Part shown: piece after piece, positions 35,689 through 44,032 of the stretch
Position numbering within the stretch: position 1 is the stretch's first letter
How the letters are laid out: the number at the start of each line of letters is the position of its first letter
From: Streptomyces inhibens
GTDB lineage: Bacteria > Actinomycetota > Actinomycetes > Streptomycetales > Streptomycetaceae
Assembly (NCBI RefSeq): GCF_003389455.1
Contig: NZ_QUAC01000073.1
Coordinates: 1-64,000 of the forward strand
Direction of reading: 5' to 3'
Length of the DNA stretch: 64,000 nucleotides
The notes under the pieces: generated by a model
Databases searched by the model: none
The model's input: the letters and a program-made list of their open reading frames with translations, nothing else
Told to the model about the DNA's origin: nothing
Made by a program: the position numbers and the translations under genes

Positions 35689-38292
35689 TCACCTCACCGA
35701 GTCGTGACTCAGCTCGATGTCGTATTCGGTGTGTCCGGCCGACCTCAGGCGCAGCGGGGCGGCGACCGGCGGGTAGCCGCTGGCGATCAGTGTGTAGTCG
35801 CCGCCGTCGAGGTCGGTGAAGACGTACTCGCCGTCCTGGCCGCTGGTGGCGGTGCCCACCACATTGCCCGCGGGGTCGAGCAGGGTCACCCGGGCGTCGT
35901 CCACCGGGACGCCGCGCACCGTGCGTACGGTGCCGCGGACCCGAGCGCCGGGCGTCAGCCGGATCACATACCGGTTGCGGGTGCCGGCGGTGACCTCGAC
36001 CTGGAGGGCGGACGGGCGGTGGTGCTCGGCGCTGACGGCCAGGGTGTAGCTGCCCGGGGTCAGTTCGCCGAACGCGAAGCCGCCGTCCTGGCCTGCCACG
36101 TCCGAGGCCACGACCTCGCCGCGTACGTCCGTGGCCACGACGAGTGCGCCGGGCATCGGGGCGTCGCCCTTCTCCGCACGGACCTCACCGGCCAGGCCGG
36201 CCGCGCCGCTGAGGGTCAGGTCGTAGGAGAGCGGCTCGTTGCCCACCACGACGGTCATGGCCTGCGGCCGGCGGGCGCCCGCGGAGCCGATCAGGACATA
36301 GGTGCCGGCGCCGGTCGTGGGCAGTGCGTAGCCGCCGTCGGCAGCGGTCGAGGTACGGCCGAGCTGCCGGCCGCCCACGCTGATCAGGGTGACCGCGGCC
36401 TGCGCCACCGGCCTGCCGTCGCCGTCCCGGACCGTTCCCCGGATCAGAGGGCCGGTCGCGTCGGCCACGGAGGTGGCCGTGTCGGGATGAGGGGCGGGTT
36501 CCGGGTCCGCGGGGGGCTCGGCGACGGCCGGTACGGCGTCGGCGGCCGGGGTGTCGGACGGCTCGGTCCCCGCCGGGGTGCGGGCGCCGTCGGCAGCGCC
36601 GGCCGCCGCCTCGGCCTCGGCCTCGGCGCGTGCCTGCAGACCGGAGAGCTGCCGCAGCGGCACCTCCTTGATGAACAGCATCAGCAGGAAGGCGAGTGCG
36701 ACAACGATCGCCCCCATGAGGAACACGGTGTGCATCGAGTCGGCGAAGCCGCGCTTGAACGGCTCGGCCAGTCGCGGATCGAGGTGCTGGATGAACGACG
36801 AGTCGCTGAGCACCCCCGAGGAGTTTCCGTTGCCGGGGTGCTTGAGCATGTCCAGCACGGGCTTGTTGGCGGGATCGCGCAGCACGGCGGGGTCGTGCAG
36901 CGCGGCCCGGAAGCCCTCGGTGGACGCGGCGCTGCGGAACGCCGCGGCAATCTTGTCACCGACCGTGCTGAACAGCACCGACAGGAAAATCGCGGTACCC
37001 GCGGTGGCGCCCATCTGACGGAAGAACGTGGACGAGGCGGTCGCCACTCCCATGTCGCGAGGCGGCACCGCGTTCTGCACGGCCAGCACCAGGGTCTGCA
37101 TACAACCGCCCAGACCGAGGCCGAAAACCAGCATGAAGAGCATGGTCTCCCACAGCGGGGTGTCCCACTGGACCTCGAAGTGGAAGAGGAGCATCGCCAG
37201 GATCATCAGCGCGGTACCGATGATCGGGAAGATCTTGTAGCGGCCGGTCTTGGCGGTGATCTGGCCGGAGGCGATCGAGGAGATCAGCATGCCCGCCATC
37301 AACGGCAGCATTTCCAGGCCGGACTTGGTGGGGCTGGCGCCCTTCACGATCTGGAGGTACTGCGGGATCATCAACATCCCGCCGAACATGCCCATACCGA
37401 TCAGCACGGACAGCAGGCTGGTCTTGCTGAAGGTGCCGTTGCGGAACAGCCGCATCGGGATCAGCGCATCGTCGCCGACCCACCGCTCGACGAAGATCCA
37501 GGCGATGATGCCGACGGCGCCGATGGCGTAGCACGCGATCGACCGGGACGAGTCCCAGCCCCACTCCCGGCCCTGCTCCGCGACGAGCAGCAGCGGCACG
37601 ACGCCGACGGAGATGGTGAGCGCGCCCCACCAGTCGATGCGGTGATCGCGCCTGGTGTGCGGGATGTTGAGGACCTTGGCGACCACGAACAGCGCGAGAA
37701 TGCCGATCGGTACGTTGACCAGGAAGACCCAACGCCAGCCGGTGATGCCCAGCAGCTGGTCCTGCCCGGCGAGGGCCCCGCCGATCAGCGGCCCCGCCAC
37801 GCTGGACGTGGCGAAGGTGCCCAGCATGTAGCCCTGGTACCGGGCGCGTTCCCGGGGCGGGACGATGTCACCGATGATCGCCAGCGCCAGCGACATCAGA
37901 CCACCGGCGCCGAGACCCTGCACCGCCCGGAACGCGGCCATTTCGTTCATCGAGGTGGAGAAGGTGCACAGGACCGAGCCCACGACGAAGATGCTGATCG
38001 CGGCCAGGTAGTACGGCTTGCGGCCGTACAGGTCGGACAGCTTGCCGTACAGCGGTGTGGCGATCGTCGAGGTGATCAGATACGCAGTGGTCGCCCAGGC
38101 CTGCTGGCTGAGGCCGTGCAGATCGTCGGCGATGGTCCGGATGGAGGTGCTGACGATGGTCTGGTCGAGGGCGGCCAGGAACATCCCCAGCATCAGGCCG
38201 CTGAGGATGGTGAGTATCTGACGGTGACTCAGGTCTACCGGTCCGGGTATCGCCTTGGCCCCCGCCTCGGGCGGAGAGGTGGCTGTGCTCAT
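35689..38292 (-). CDS. DHA2-type MFS exporter with C-terminal carboxypeptidase-regulatory-like repeats
   Basis: 867 aa, far longer than the usual 500-550. Residues about 20-610 form a 14-helix EmrB/QacA exporter: LAALDQTIVSTSIRTIADDL (motif D1), GKLSDLYGRKPYYL (motif A), GPLIGGALAG (motif C). After an Ala/Pro/Glu linker there are about three beta-sandwich repeats (GTVRDGDGRPVAQAAVTLIS, GEVRAEKGDAPMPGALVVAT, GTVRTVRGVPVDDARVTLLD) of the CarboxypepD_reg type. The ATG overlaps the MarR gene stop by 4 bp. Likely a proton-driven drug or toxin exporter repressed by that MarR. Confidence 0.9.
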   Translation of the reverse strand: MSTATSPPEAGAKAIPGPVDLSHRQILTILSGLMLGMFLAALDQTIVSTSIRTIADDLHGLSQQAWATTAYLITSTIATPLYGKLSDLYGRKPYYLAAISIFVVGSVLCTFSTSMNEMAAFRAVQGLGAGGLMSLALAIIGDIVPPRERARYQGYMLGTFATSSVAGPLIGGALAGQDQLLGITGWRWVFLVNVPIGILALFVVAKVLNIPHTRRDHRIDWWGALTISVGVVPLLLVAEQGREWGWDSSRSIACYAIGAVGIIAWIFVERWVGDDALIPMRLFRNGTFSKTSLLSVLIGMGMFGGMLMIPQYLQIVKGASPTKSGLEMLPLMAGMLISSIASGQITAKTGRYKIFPIIGTALMILAMLLFHFEVQWDTPLWETMLFMLVFGLGLGGCMQTLVLAVQNAVPPRDMGVATASSTFFRQMGATAGTAIFLSVLFSTVGDKIAAAFRSAASTEGFRAALHDPAVLRDPANKPVLDMLKHPGNGNSSGVLSDSSFIQHLDPRLAEPFKRGFADSMHTVFLMGAIVVALAFLLMLFIKEVPLRQLSGLQARAEAEAEAAAGAADGARTPAGTEPSDTPAADAVPAVAEPPADPEPAPHPDTATSVADATGPLIRGTVRDGDGRPVAQAAVTLISVGGRQLGRTSTAADGGYALPTTGAGTYVLIGSAGARRPQAMTVVVGNEPLSYDLTLSGAAGLAGEVRAEKGDAPMPGALVVATDVRGEVVASDVAGQDGGFAFGELTPGSYTLAVSAEHHRPSALQVEVTAGTRNRYVIRLTPGARVRGTVRTVRGVPVDDARVTLLDPAGNVVGTATSGQDGEYVFTDLDGGDYTLIASGYPPVAAPLRLRSAGHTEYDIELSHDSVR

Positions 38293-38840
38293 GTACGTGT
38301 CTCTCCCTGCTCCACGGATGCGCCCTGGTCTCCCCCGGGGCCCAGCCGTGTGTGTTGTCGTTCTGCCATGTCCTCGTTGAGCCGGCCCATCAGCCGGATC
38401 AGATCGGCCCGGTCCTGGGGCGACCACGATGCGAGCAGCCCGGCCAGTTCGGCATCGCGCTGACGGCGGTAGTTCTCGAAGGCGGCACGCCCCGCATCGG
38501 TCGCGGCCAGCAACACACCACGGCGGTCCTCCGGGTCCGGGCGACGGGCGACCAGACCCCGCTCGACCAGTGAGCGCACCTGGCGGCTGACCGTCGACAG
38601 GTCGAGGAACGCATCGGCGGCCAGGTCGGTCGCCCGCCGGTCCCCGCCGACCACCAGCCGGGCCAGCAGCACCCGGTCGGCGGCGCCACCGTCGGTCTTG
38701 GCGCGCTGTTTCCAGGCCGCGATCAGCCGGGAGAAGCGGACGATCTCCGCCCCCAGCCCGGCAGCAGCCTCATCCAGCTTCGACGAGGCGGTGACCTGCG
38801 GGGCCGCCCCGTCGCAGGCATGGAGCGTGCCGTTACTCAT
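38289..38840 (-). CDS. MarR-family regulator
   Basis: 183 aa from ATG 38840. Winged helix: VLLARLVVGGDRRATDLAAD, AFLDLSTVSRQVRSLVERGL, VARRPDPEDRRGVLLAATDA. It is the first gene of an operon with the exporter, whose start overlaps its stop (ATGA). Self-repression with relief by the exported compound is the usual logic for MarR-EmrB pairs. Inverted repeats lie at 38919-38937. Confidence 0.92.
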   Translation of the reverse strand: MSNGTLHACDGAAPQVTASSKLDEAAAGLGAEIVRFSRLIAAWKQRAKTDGGAADRVLLARLVVGGDRRATDLAADAFLDLSTVSRQVRSLVERGLVARRPDPEDRRGVLLAATDAGRAAFENYRRQRDAELAGLLASWSPQDRADLIRLMGRLNEDMAERQHTRLGPGGDQGASVEQGETRT

Positions 38841-38918
38841 CGTCGTGATCCTTCGCATTGATGCAGTGATGCGGTGGTGCAGTGCCGCGGTGACGTTCTG
38901 TCGAATCCGCTGAATACA

Positions 38919-38937
38919 TTGCTTGTACCTAGCAAGC
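38919..38937. promoter_or_regulatory. Candidate MarR operator
   Basis: Two overlapping dyads: TTGCT-N7-AGCAA (38919-38935) and GCTTG-N7-CAAGC (38921-38937), 79 bp before the MarR start. Confidence 0.5.
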
Positions 38938-39127
38938 CTATCGGCTGGGGATGACTGCTCCGCACCGCCCAACAACGGTGCCAGGAAGAGGAGATGGGGC
39001 CGCGGGGCGGCGCGCGGCCCCGTCCACCCGCCGCCCCCGTCCGGGGCACCACCCGCAGAACACGCCCCGCAGCGGCACGTATCCCCACCCGCCGACCCCC
39101 GACGCCCACGGAGTAGGGTGCCCGACC

Positions 39128-39475
39128 GTGACCGAACCGGACTTCCTGCGCACCACCCGGACGTTCTACGACGCCGTGGCCACCGACTATGCCGATCGTT
39201 TCCGCGACGCGCTGGCGGCCAGGCCGCTGGACCGGGCGGTGCTCGCCGGGTTCGCCGAACTCGTGCGGGCCGCCGATGCCGGGCCGGTCGCCGACCTCGG
39301 GTGCGGCCCCGGCCGTGTGACGGCGCACCTCGACGCCCTGGGGCTGTCCGTATTCGGGATCGACCTGTCACCGCAGATGGTCGCGTTCGCCCGGCGCGAG
39401 CCCGACGAGGGCGCGGAGACCACCCAGCAGGCCTGTCTGATGGCCCGCAAACCGGCCGACATCCCCCGGCCGTGA
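39128..39475 (+). pseudogene. Truncated SAM-dependent methyltransferase
   Basis: 115 aa from GTG 39128. The N-terminal half of a class I methyltransferase is clear: FYDAVATDYADRFRDALAAR, VADLGCGPGRVTAHLDALGL (SAM loop) and FGIDLSPQMVAFARREP. The text then breaks into unrelated residues (TTQQACLMARKPADIP) and stops. The substrate-binding half is missing, so it is very probably inactive. Confidence 0.75.
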
Positions 39476-39495
39476 CGCCCACCCGGGAGACCCTT

Positions 39496-39888
39496 GTGCA
39501 CCTTCCCCCCGAACTCCTCACGCTGCTGCGCCGGCCGAGCATCTGCTACCTGGCCACCTCGATGCCGGACGGTTCGCCGCAGCTGACCCAGACCTGGGTC
39601 GACACGGACGGCGAGCATGTGCTCATCAACAGCGTCCAGAGCCATGTAAAGACCAGGAACATCGGGCGCGATCCCCGTGTGGCCGTCGCCATCTCATCCC
39701 CGGACAACCCCTCGCGCTACTTCCAGGTGCGCGGCCGGGTGGTCAAGATCACCACCGAGGGCGCGGTGGACCACATCGAGACGCTCGCCCAGAAATACCT
39801 CGGCACTCCCTACCCCTGGTACGGAGGCCGCGACGAAGTGCGCGTGCTCTTCGTCATCGAACCGGAGAGCATCAGCAGCATGGGTTAG
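39496..39888 (+). CDS. PPOX-class flavin/F420-dependent protein
   Basis: 130 aa from GTG 39496. Split-barrel fold as in TIGR03618: SICYLATSMPDGSPQLTQTW, VDTDGEHVLINSVQSHVKTR, NIGRDPRVAVAISSPDNPSR. Such proteins bind FMN, heme or coenzyme F420 and catalyse reductions; actinobacterial members are often F420-linked. Its stop abuts the stop of the convergent gene at 39889 without a spare base. Confidence 0.88.
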   Translation: MHLPPELLTLLRRPSICYLATSMPDGSPQLTQTWVDTDGEHVLINSVQSHVKTRNIGRDPRVAVAISSPDNPSRYFQVRGRVVKITTEGAVDHIETLAQKYLGTPYPWYGGRDEVRVLFVIEPESISSMG

Positions 39889-40614
39889 CTAGTGCGGGTG
39901 GGTCGGGGGCGCTGCCGCTGCGTACGGCGCATCCAACCAGCCCGTGTCGAGCGCCTCGTTGCCGTCGTGGACCACGAACTCCCGCTCGGTGGAGGCGATT
40001 TCGTAGCCCGCTGCACTCAGCCGGCCCGCCAGCTCGTCCAGCCGCTGCCCCGCCGTCCGTATGCCGGCCATCCGGCACCGCTGCGTCACAAACCGCTCCA
40101 GCCGGCCGTCCGCCCGCACCCTGCGGGCGTTGCGTGAGAGGTGCGCGCAGTGTCCCTCGACGAGGGACAGCAGCGGGGCGAGCGGAGCGGAGCGCTCCAG
40201 CAGCAGCTTGAGGTGATGTTCGAAGTAGTAGTGCGGCCCGAGGCGCGCGGCTTCCTCGTCCGTGCGGGGTACGCCCGCGCTCCACGGCGTCGCCTCGATC
40301 TTTGTCCGCACCACGTCGAGACCCGCGGCGCGCAGTCCGTCCGCCTCCGCGGCGGCCTCGGCCCGGACCGTGTCGTACGTCCCGGAGCCGCGCATCGTCA
40401 GCATCGGCTGCGAGGGCACCTCCCCCTGCTCCAGCACGATGTGCACGCACTTCAGTCCCCGCGCCGCCGCGTAACCGGCCAGCCGCTGCGCACCGGCGCG
40501 GTCGCCGTCGTCCCGGACGGTGAGATGCACCTCGAAGTCCCCCGTGAACACAGGGGGCGCGGGCTCGGTCGTCCCGGCCCCCTGCATCGCTGTGCTGCCA
40601 CCGATTGCGCCCAT
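39889..40614 (-). CDS. Conserved protein of unknown function
   Basis: 241 aa. Notable features: FEVHLTVRDDGDRAGAQRLA near the N terminus, KCVHIVLEQGEVPSQPMLTM, and HYYFEHHLKLLLE in the middle, with several His residues that could bind metal. No membrane segment or signal. I do not recognise the family. Third-position bias is strong, so it is a real gene. Confidence 0.75.
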   Translation of the reverse strand: MGAIGGSTAMQGAGTTEPAPPVFTGDFEVHLTVRDDGDRAGAQRLAGYAAARGLKCVHIVLEQGEVPSQPMLTMRGSGTYDTVRAEAAAEADGLRAAGLDVVRTKIEATPWSAGVPRTDEEAARLGPHYYFEHHLKLLLERSAPLAPLLSLVEGHCAHLSRNARRVRADGRLERFVTQRCRMAGIRTAGQRLDELAGRLSAAGYEIASTEREFVVHDGNEALDTGWLDAPYAAAAPPTHPH

Positions 40615-40656
40615 CCCGAGATGATCACATGGCGGCAGGTGGCGGGTGGCTGCCGG

Positions 40657-41088
40657 TCATCCGGCGGCGGGGGCCCCGCACTGTTCGTGGTCCTTGACCA
40701 CGGTGAGCGTGATCTTCTTGCCTTCCAGGGGCGTGCCCGGCGCCGGGTTCTGGCCGCAGACCTTCCAGGAGCCGGGCCAGAGCACCAGGCGGCGCGCCCC
40801 GAGGCCGTCCTTGAACTGAATGGTGGTGTCGTAGTTCAGCGCCTGGTAAGCGTTGACCAGGCCCTTGCCGGTCACGTCGGGCATGGTCCTTCCGTCGGCG
40901 TGGGCCACACCGGCCAGTGCCAGCGCGGAGAGGGTCAGGGCTACGGCGGTGACGGCCTTCGCGGTGACCGTCTTTGTGAGGAGGGTCTTTGTGGGGTTCG
41001 TCTTGGCGGGGAGGGGGTGCGCCGTGGTGGGCTCTGCGGTGATCGTTTCTTTCACCACCTGGAAACGACCGTCGTGAGGGTCGGTCAC
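40657..41088 (-). CDS. Secreted PASTA-domain protein
   Basis: 143 aa. A long basic N terminus leads into a hydrophobic stretch (VTAVALTLSALALAGVAHAD), a signal peptide with AHA cleavage. One PASTA domain follows: MPDVTGKGLVNAYQALNYDT, QNPAPGTPL, KITLTVVKDH. Single PASTA proteins are thought to bind cell-wall muropeptides; this one lacks a kinase or transpeptidase domain. Repeated ThrLys units before the signal peptide leave the exact start open. Confidence 0.82.
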   Translation of the reverse strand: MTDPHDGRFQVVKETITAEPTTAHPLPAKTNPTKTLLTKTVTAKAVTAVALTLSALALAGVAHADGRTMPDVTGKGLVNAYQALNYDTTIQFKDGLGARRLVLWPGSWKVCGQNPAPGTPLEGKKITLTVVKDHEQCGAPAAG

Positions 41089-41119
41089 CTGTCGCTGGGC
41101 CGCTCGGTACAGCGCGCGC

Positions 41120-42046
41120 TCACGTATCCGGGGAGCCTGGAGCCGGGTCCGTGCCGGCTGTGCGGGCGGCTGTGGGTGCGGTGTCCTGACCGCCCGCCAG
41201 CTCGCGGGCCAGTGCGACGCGGGAGAGCAGTACGGCGCCCCACAGGACCAGCGCGATGCCCAGACATTCGGGGACCAGCCACCAGCCGGCGCGGAGCCGT
41301 TCGTCGAAGAGGGTGACGCCCAGCGACAGGCTGACCAGCGCGTCTCCGAGGGTGAGGACCGGCTGCGAGGCGGTCAGCGGGCCGGACTGCATGGCGTTTT
41401 CGAAGAGGAAGAGGGCCGCCACTCCGACGGCCGCGAAGGCGTAGGTCTGCCATGAGACGAAGAATTCGGCAGGGCCGCCGATCTGCCAGGTATAGGTGGC
41501 GTCCTTCATCAGGGCCGCGGTGAGTGCGTACGCGACCGCTGCCGCCGCGGCGAAGCAGGCCGCCCGTACCCCGCCCGCCCCTTGGCGCAGCGCGGCGCCG
41601 ACCGCCGTGGCGATCACCACGGCGCAGACGACGAGGGCGGGCACCCAGCGGCTGAACGGGGCATGGTCGGTGCCGATGGTGGGCGCGGCGGACGCCAGGG
41701 CGGTGCCGAGTCCGACGACGAGCAGGCCCACCCCCGTCCAGCCGCCGCGCGGGATCCGTCCTCCGAGGAGCAGCCGTCCGATGAGCAGGGCGAGCGGCAG
41801 TTCGAGGACGAAGATGGGCTGGACCACCGACAGCGCGCCCTGGGACAGCGCCAGCGCCTGGAAGCAGGCCGCGGCGATGACCGCGAGCATCCCGCCGAGC
41901 CATGCGGCGCGGTGCAGCAGATCGACGAACAGGCCGAGGCGCAGGCCGGTGGACAGCGGCACCGTGCGCGCCGCACGTCGCTGCAACACCGTGGCCAGCG
42001 CATTGCTGGCCGCCGCGAGCAGTGCGAACAGCACGGCCGGCCACAT
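41120..42046 (-). CDS. EamA/DMT-type transporter
   Basis: 308 aa, ten hydrophobic helices: WPAVLFALLAAASNALATVL, ALALSQGALSVVQPIFVLEL, LLVVGLGTALASA, LTLGDALVSLSLGVTLFDER. Drug/metabolite superfamily layout of two five-helix halves. A variant annotated in streptomycetes as a DMT-family integral membrane protein. Start set at MWPAVLF; upstream codons are low-complexity. Substrate unknown. Confidence 0.82.
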   Translation of the reverse strand: MWPAVLFALLAAASNALATVLQRRAARTVPLSTGLRLGLFVDLLHRAAWLGGMLAVIAAACFQALALSQGALSVVQPIFVLELPLALLIGRLLLGGRIPRGGWTGVGLLVVGLGTALASAAPTIGTDHAPFSRWVPALVVCAVVIATAVGAALRQGAGGVRAACFAAAAAVAYALTAALMKDATYTWQIGGPAEFFVSWQTYAFAAVGVAALFLFENAMQSGPLTASQPVLTLGDALVSLSLGVTLFDERLRAGWWLVPECLGIALVLWGAVLLSRVALARELAGGQDTAPTAARTAGTDPAPGSPDT

Positions 42047-42412
42047 GGCTACGCACCTACCTCCTCGTCGGCCGCCCAGACACCGGGGCGGCGCCGGCAC
42101 TCGGCTTTGACGCTATCCGTGCGGCGCCGTGGACCGCCTGCCGACACGGGCGCCGGACGGCCGCATTCGCTGCGCCGGACGACCGCATCCGGCGTCCGCC
42201 ACCTTGGCCGCCCGGTGGCAGATCTTGCCGCGGCAGCACAGAACCACCAGGTCAGCGCCGGTGTCCGCAGGGCCGTAGGTGGCGCAATATTGCGGCAACA
42301 CCTCCGGCCGGATGGCGTCGGTATGGTCCTCCGCATGCCGGCCGACGTGCCGGCGGGTGCCCTCCTCCGCACTCCCCTTTCCCTCTCCGCCACCCGTGTC
42401 CTGGAGACCGCC
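42047..42412. promoter_or_regulatory. Control region upstream of the ferredoxin-ABC-flavoprotein operon
   Basis: 366 bp with no gene. A 12-bp perfect palindrome CGCAATATTGCG at 42283-42294 lies 119 bp before the ferredoxin start and is the most AT-rich spot of the gap, so it may be an operator or part of a promoter. No textbook -35/-10 pair was found. Confidence 0.4.
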
Positions 42413-42640
42413 ATGCCTCTTGCGCCCCAGCGGGCCGATGTGCCCGTGACGATCGACGAGTCCAAGTGCATCGACGGCTGCACGCTGTGCGTCGACATGT
42501 GCCCGCTCGACTCGCTCGCCATCGATCCGGCCGGCAACAAGGCGTATATGCACGTCGACGAGTGCTGGTACTGCGGCCCGTGCGCCGCTCGCTGTCCCAC
42601 CGGCGCGGTCACGGTCAACATGCCCTATTTGTTGCGATGA
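42413..42640 (+). CDS. AprB-like 4Fe-4S ferredoxin
   Basis: 75 aa. Two cluster motifs: CIDGCTLCVDMCPLDSLAID and DECWYCGPCAARCPTGAVTV. The second, with CWYCGPC, resembles the iron-sulfur subunit of APS reductase (AprB), which hands electrons to a flavoprotein. The ATG at 42413 follows a GGAG site; earlier in-frame starts look non-coding. First gene of a five-gene run ending with an AprA-like flavoprotein, its probable partner. Confidence 0.9.
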   Translation: MPLAPQRADVPVTIDESKCIDGCTLCVDMCPLDSLAIDPAGNKAYMHVDECWYCGPCAARCPTGAVTVNMPYLLR

Positions 42641-42652
42641 GAGGCACGTCCC

Positions 42653-44032
42653 ATGCAGTACGTCTTCATGAAGCGCACGATCCCCCTCGCGGCCGCGGTC
42701 CTGCTCCTCCCCCTCGCTCTCACCGGCTGCGGCAGCGAAGCGGCGGCGGGCGACGGCAGAACCGTCACGGTGACCGTCGGCTATCAGTCCAAGACCATCA
42801 ACACCGTCACCGCCGGCACCCTGCTGCGCTCGCTCGGCTCCTTCGAACGTGAACTGCGCGCCCAGGGCAGGCGCGACGGCAAGACGTACCGGGTGCGGTG
42901 GCAGGACTACGCGACCGGTGCCCCGATCACCGCGCAGATGGTCGCCGGGAAGGTCGACATCGGTTCGATGGGCGACTTCCCGCTGCTCATCAACGCCGCC
43001 CGCGGCAAACAGCTGCACGCCCCGACCCGGCTGGTCTCGGTCACCGGCTACAACCTGCGCGGGGCGCTCAACACCATTGTCACCAAACCCGGATCCGGCC
43101 TGCGCTCGCTGTCGGACCTGCGCGGCAAGAACGTCTCCAGCAGCGTCGGTTCGGCCGCCGACGGCACCCTCGTACGGGCCCTGCAACGGGCCGGGCTCGA
43201 CCCGGAACAGGACATCCACAAGCTCAACCAGCAGCCGGCCGTGGGCGCCTCGGCGCTCCAGTCGGGCAGCGTGGACGCCCTTTCGCAGTTCGTTGCCTGG
43301 CCGGGGCTGCTCGCCTTCCAGGGCAAGGCGCAGGCGCTCTACGACGGCGGCGCGCTCGGCCTGCCCACCTTCCACGGCGTGACCGTACGGGGCGGCTTCG
43401 CCGACTTGCACCCCGCCGTGGTCAAGGCGTTCCTCGCCGCGCAGCGGGACGCGACCCGCTCTCTGCAGGCCCACCCGGTCGACGCCGCCCAGCAGGTCGC
43501 GAAGGCCACGGGGCTGCCGCCCGAGGTGGTCTACCTCTACGACGGAGCCGGCGGCCTCGCCACCTTCGATCCCACCCTCAAGCCGCAGCTGATTGCCGCG
43601 CTGAAGAAGGACGTACCGGTGCTGCGGGCGGCCAAGCTGACCGGGCCGGTCAATGTTGACTCGTTCGTTGACTCGTTTGTCGATGACCGTTACGTCAAGG
43701 AGAGTTACGGCAGCGGGTACGCCAAGGCCCTGCGCTCCACCGCCCACCCGTCGGCCGACGAGGTATGGCTGCGCGGTGAGGTGCGCACCCACTCCTTCGA
43801 CGGCCCGCCGGCCCTGCTGCGGTTCGTTGCCGCGCACCGGGGCACGGTGCGGGCCGCGTATGTGGCGGACGCGACGACCGGCAGCCGCTGGTTCGCCGAC
43901 AAGTCGGTCTGGGTCCGCGACGGCGCGCGGCTGCTGCCCTTCGCCACCCCGGCCACCGCCGACGCCTGGACACGGCGCCACCCCGGTGCGCACACCCTGA
44001 GCTACGCCACCGCGCTGGAACAGTCCCGGTGA
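42653..44032 (+). CDS. ABC substrate-binding lipoprotein with C-terminal NosL-like domain
   Basis: 459 aa, about 120 longer than ordinary SsuA/TauA proteins. A lipoprotein signal ends LPLALTGCGS. The binding domain is of the NMT1/sulfonate type: AGKVDIGSMGDFPLLINAAR, LRGKNVSSSVGSAADGTLVR, GSVDALSQFVAWPGLLAFQG. After a linker (about residue 350) the tail reads AYVADATTGSRWFADKSVWV and LLPFATPATADAWTRRHPGA, resembling NosL copper-binding proteins. The GTGA overlap couples it to the permease. Captures an unknown anion outside the membrane. Confidence 0.85.
   Translation: MQYVFMKRTIPLAAAVLLLPLALTGCGSEAAAGDGRTVTVTVGYQSKTINTVTAGTLLRSLGSFERELRAQGRRDGKTYRVRWQDYATGAPITAQMVAGKVDIGSMGDFPLLINAARGKQLHAPTRLVSVTGYNLRGALNTIVTKPGSGLRSLSDLRGKNVSSSVGSAADGTLVRALQRAGLDPEQDIHKLNQQPAVGASALQSGSVDALSQFVAWPGLLAFQGKAQALYDGGALGLPTFHGVTVRGGFADLHPAVVKAFLAAQRDATRSLQAHPVDAAQQVAKATGLPPEVVYLYDGAGGLATFDPTLKPQLIAALKKDVPVLRAAKLTGPVNVDSFVDSFVDDRYVKESYGSGYAKALRSTAHPSADEVWLRGEVRTHSFDGPPALLRFVAAHRGTVRAAYVADATTGSRWFADKSVWVRDGARLLPFATPATADAWTRRHPGAHTLSYATALEQSR

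Noticed and set aside
35704..38463. 919-codon open frame antisense to the MFS exporter
   Set aside because: No family text; the minus strand encodes a complete 14-helix transporter with proper bias.
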